The translations under genes and the position numbers were made by a program. Below are positions 13,594-13,826 of a stretch of 13,826 nucleotides of DNA, one piece after another. The stretch covers positions 1 through 13,826 of the forward strand of contig JARFQQ010000011.1 of the NCBI GenBank assembly GCA_029287695.1, written 5' to 3'. The DNA comes from Gammaproteobacteria bacterium. Lineage in GTDB: Bacteria > Pseudomonadota > Gammaproteobacteria > Chromatiales > Chromatiaceae. How positions within the stretch are numbered: the stretch's first letter is position 1; every line of letters begins with the position of its first letter. The notes under the pieces are model-generated. The model worked only from the letters and a program-made list of their open reading frames with translations. It did no database searches and was not told the DNA's origin.

Positions 13594-13826
13594 ATGAGTA
13601 CAGTGATCAAAGTTGCAGAAACCTGTCCGTCCGGTGAAATCGAGGACGTCCAGGGCAGAGCGGATACGCGCCAGATCGCCATCAACAAGGTTGGTATCAA
13701 GGATATTCGCCATCCGGTGCGCGTGCGTGACCGCAGCGAGGGCGAGCAGAACACGGTCGCAACTTTCAACATGTACGTCTACCTGCCCCACAACTTCAAG
13801 GGCACGCACATGTCACGTTTTGTTGC
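13594..13826 (+). CDS. folE2: GTP cyclohydrolase FolE2 (type IB), cut by window edge
   Basis: FolE2 converts GTP to 7,8-dihydroneopterin triphosphate, the first step of folate and queuosine precursor synthesis, and unlike FolE it does not depend strictly on zinc. Only the first 77 codons are present; the frame is open to the window end. Seen: [19 protein letters not shown] (24-42), [10 protein letters not shown] (53-62) and [11 protein letters not shown] (66-76), the highly conserved N-terminal blocks of the family. The start ATG 13594 has only a weak ribosome site. The 71-base gap after the lipoprotein gene shows no recognisable Zur box. Catalytic residues lie beyond the window, so the full length and activity cannot be judged. 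Confidence 0.93.
   Translation, partial: MSTVIKVAETCPSGEIEDVQGRADTRQIAINKVGIKDIRHPVRVRDRSEGEQNTVATFNMYVYLPHNFKGTHMSRFV

Overview
The window is an ordinary chromosomal stretch of a moderately GC-rich gammaproteobacterium outside the Enterobacterales. A Chromatiales-like or related environmental lineage is an inference from gene content and protein resemblance: Pseudomonas-type TrpE, ParE close to the E. coli protein, the gcvR-bcp and xseB-ispA pairs, PerM, and FolE2. Coding density is high and almost all genes are core metabolism, envelope or DNA maintenance. I see no tRNA or rRNA gene, CRISPR array, insertion sequence, phage gene or attachment site.

Layout. (1) 1-1544: the 5' part of trpE on the minus strand, its upstream region with a terminator-like hairpin, and a divergent lipid A-type acyltransferase gene (1545-2450). 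(2) 2484-3047: a convergent low-molecular-weight protein tyrosine phosphatase gene, then a divergent promoter region. (3) 3048-6671: a plus-strand run of a GalT-like nucleotidyltransferase, gcvR, a Bcp peroxiredoxin and a PIN-PhoH ATPase; the last three are tightly spaced. (4) 6737-9148: a compact minus-strand operon of a LysR regulator, an unrecognised 133-residue protein and a PerM/AI-2E permease, joined by stop/start overlaps. (5) 9269-11750: a minus-strand pair of a CNP1-like exported protein and parE. (6) 11833-13826: plus-strand xseB and ispA (8-base overlap), a NlpC/P60 lipoprotein with its own promoter, and the 5' end of folE2.

How the genes relate. Three divergent intergenic regions (1318-1544, 2922-3047, 11751-11832) and the region upstream of the LysR gene carry most of the visible regulatory structure. 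The best candidates for a second look are a hairpin flanked by an A tract and a T tract just before trpE (possible attenuator), the unknown protein translationally coupled between the LysR regulator and PerM, a Bcp lacking the usual resolving cysteine, the GalT-like enzyme with two CxxC pairs and an HTHSQ active site, and the absence of dxs after ispA.

I did not find convincing evidence of a new multi-gene system. The unknown 133-residue protein and the trpE leader are the only places where something undescribed seems plausible. Function calls come from recognising protein motifs by eye; no database search was run.
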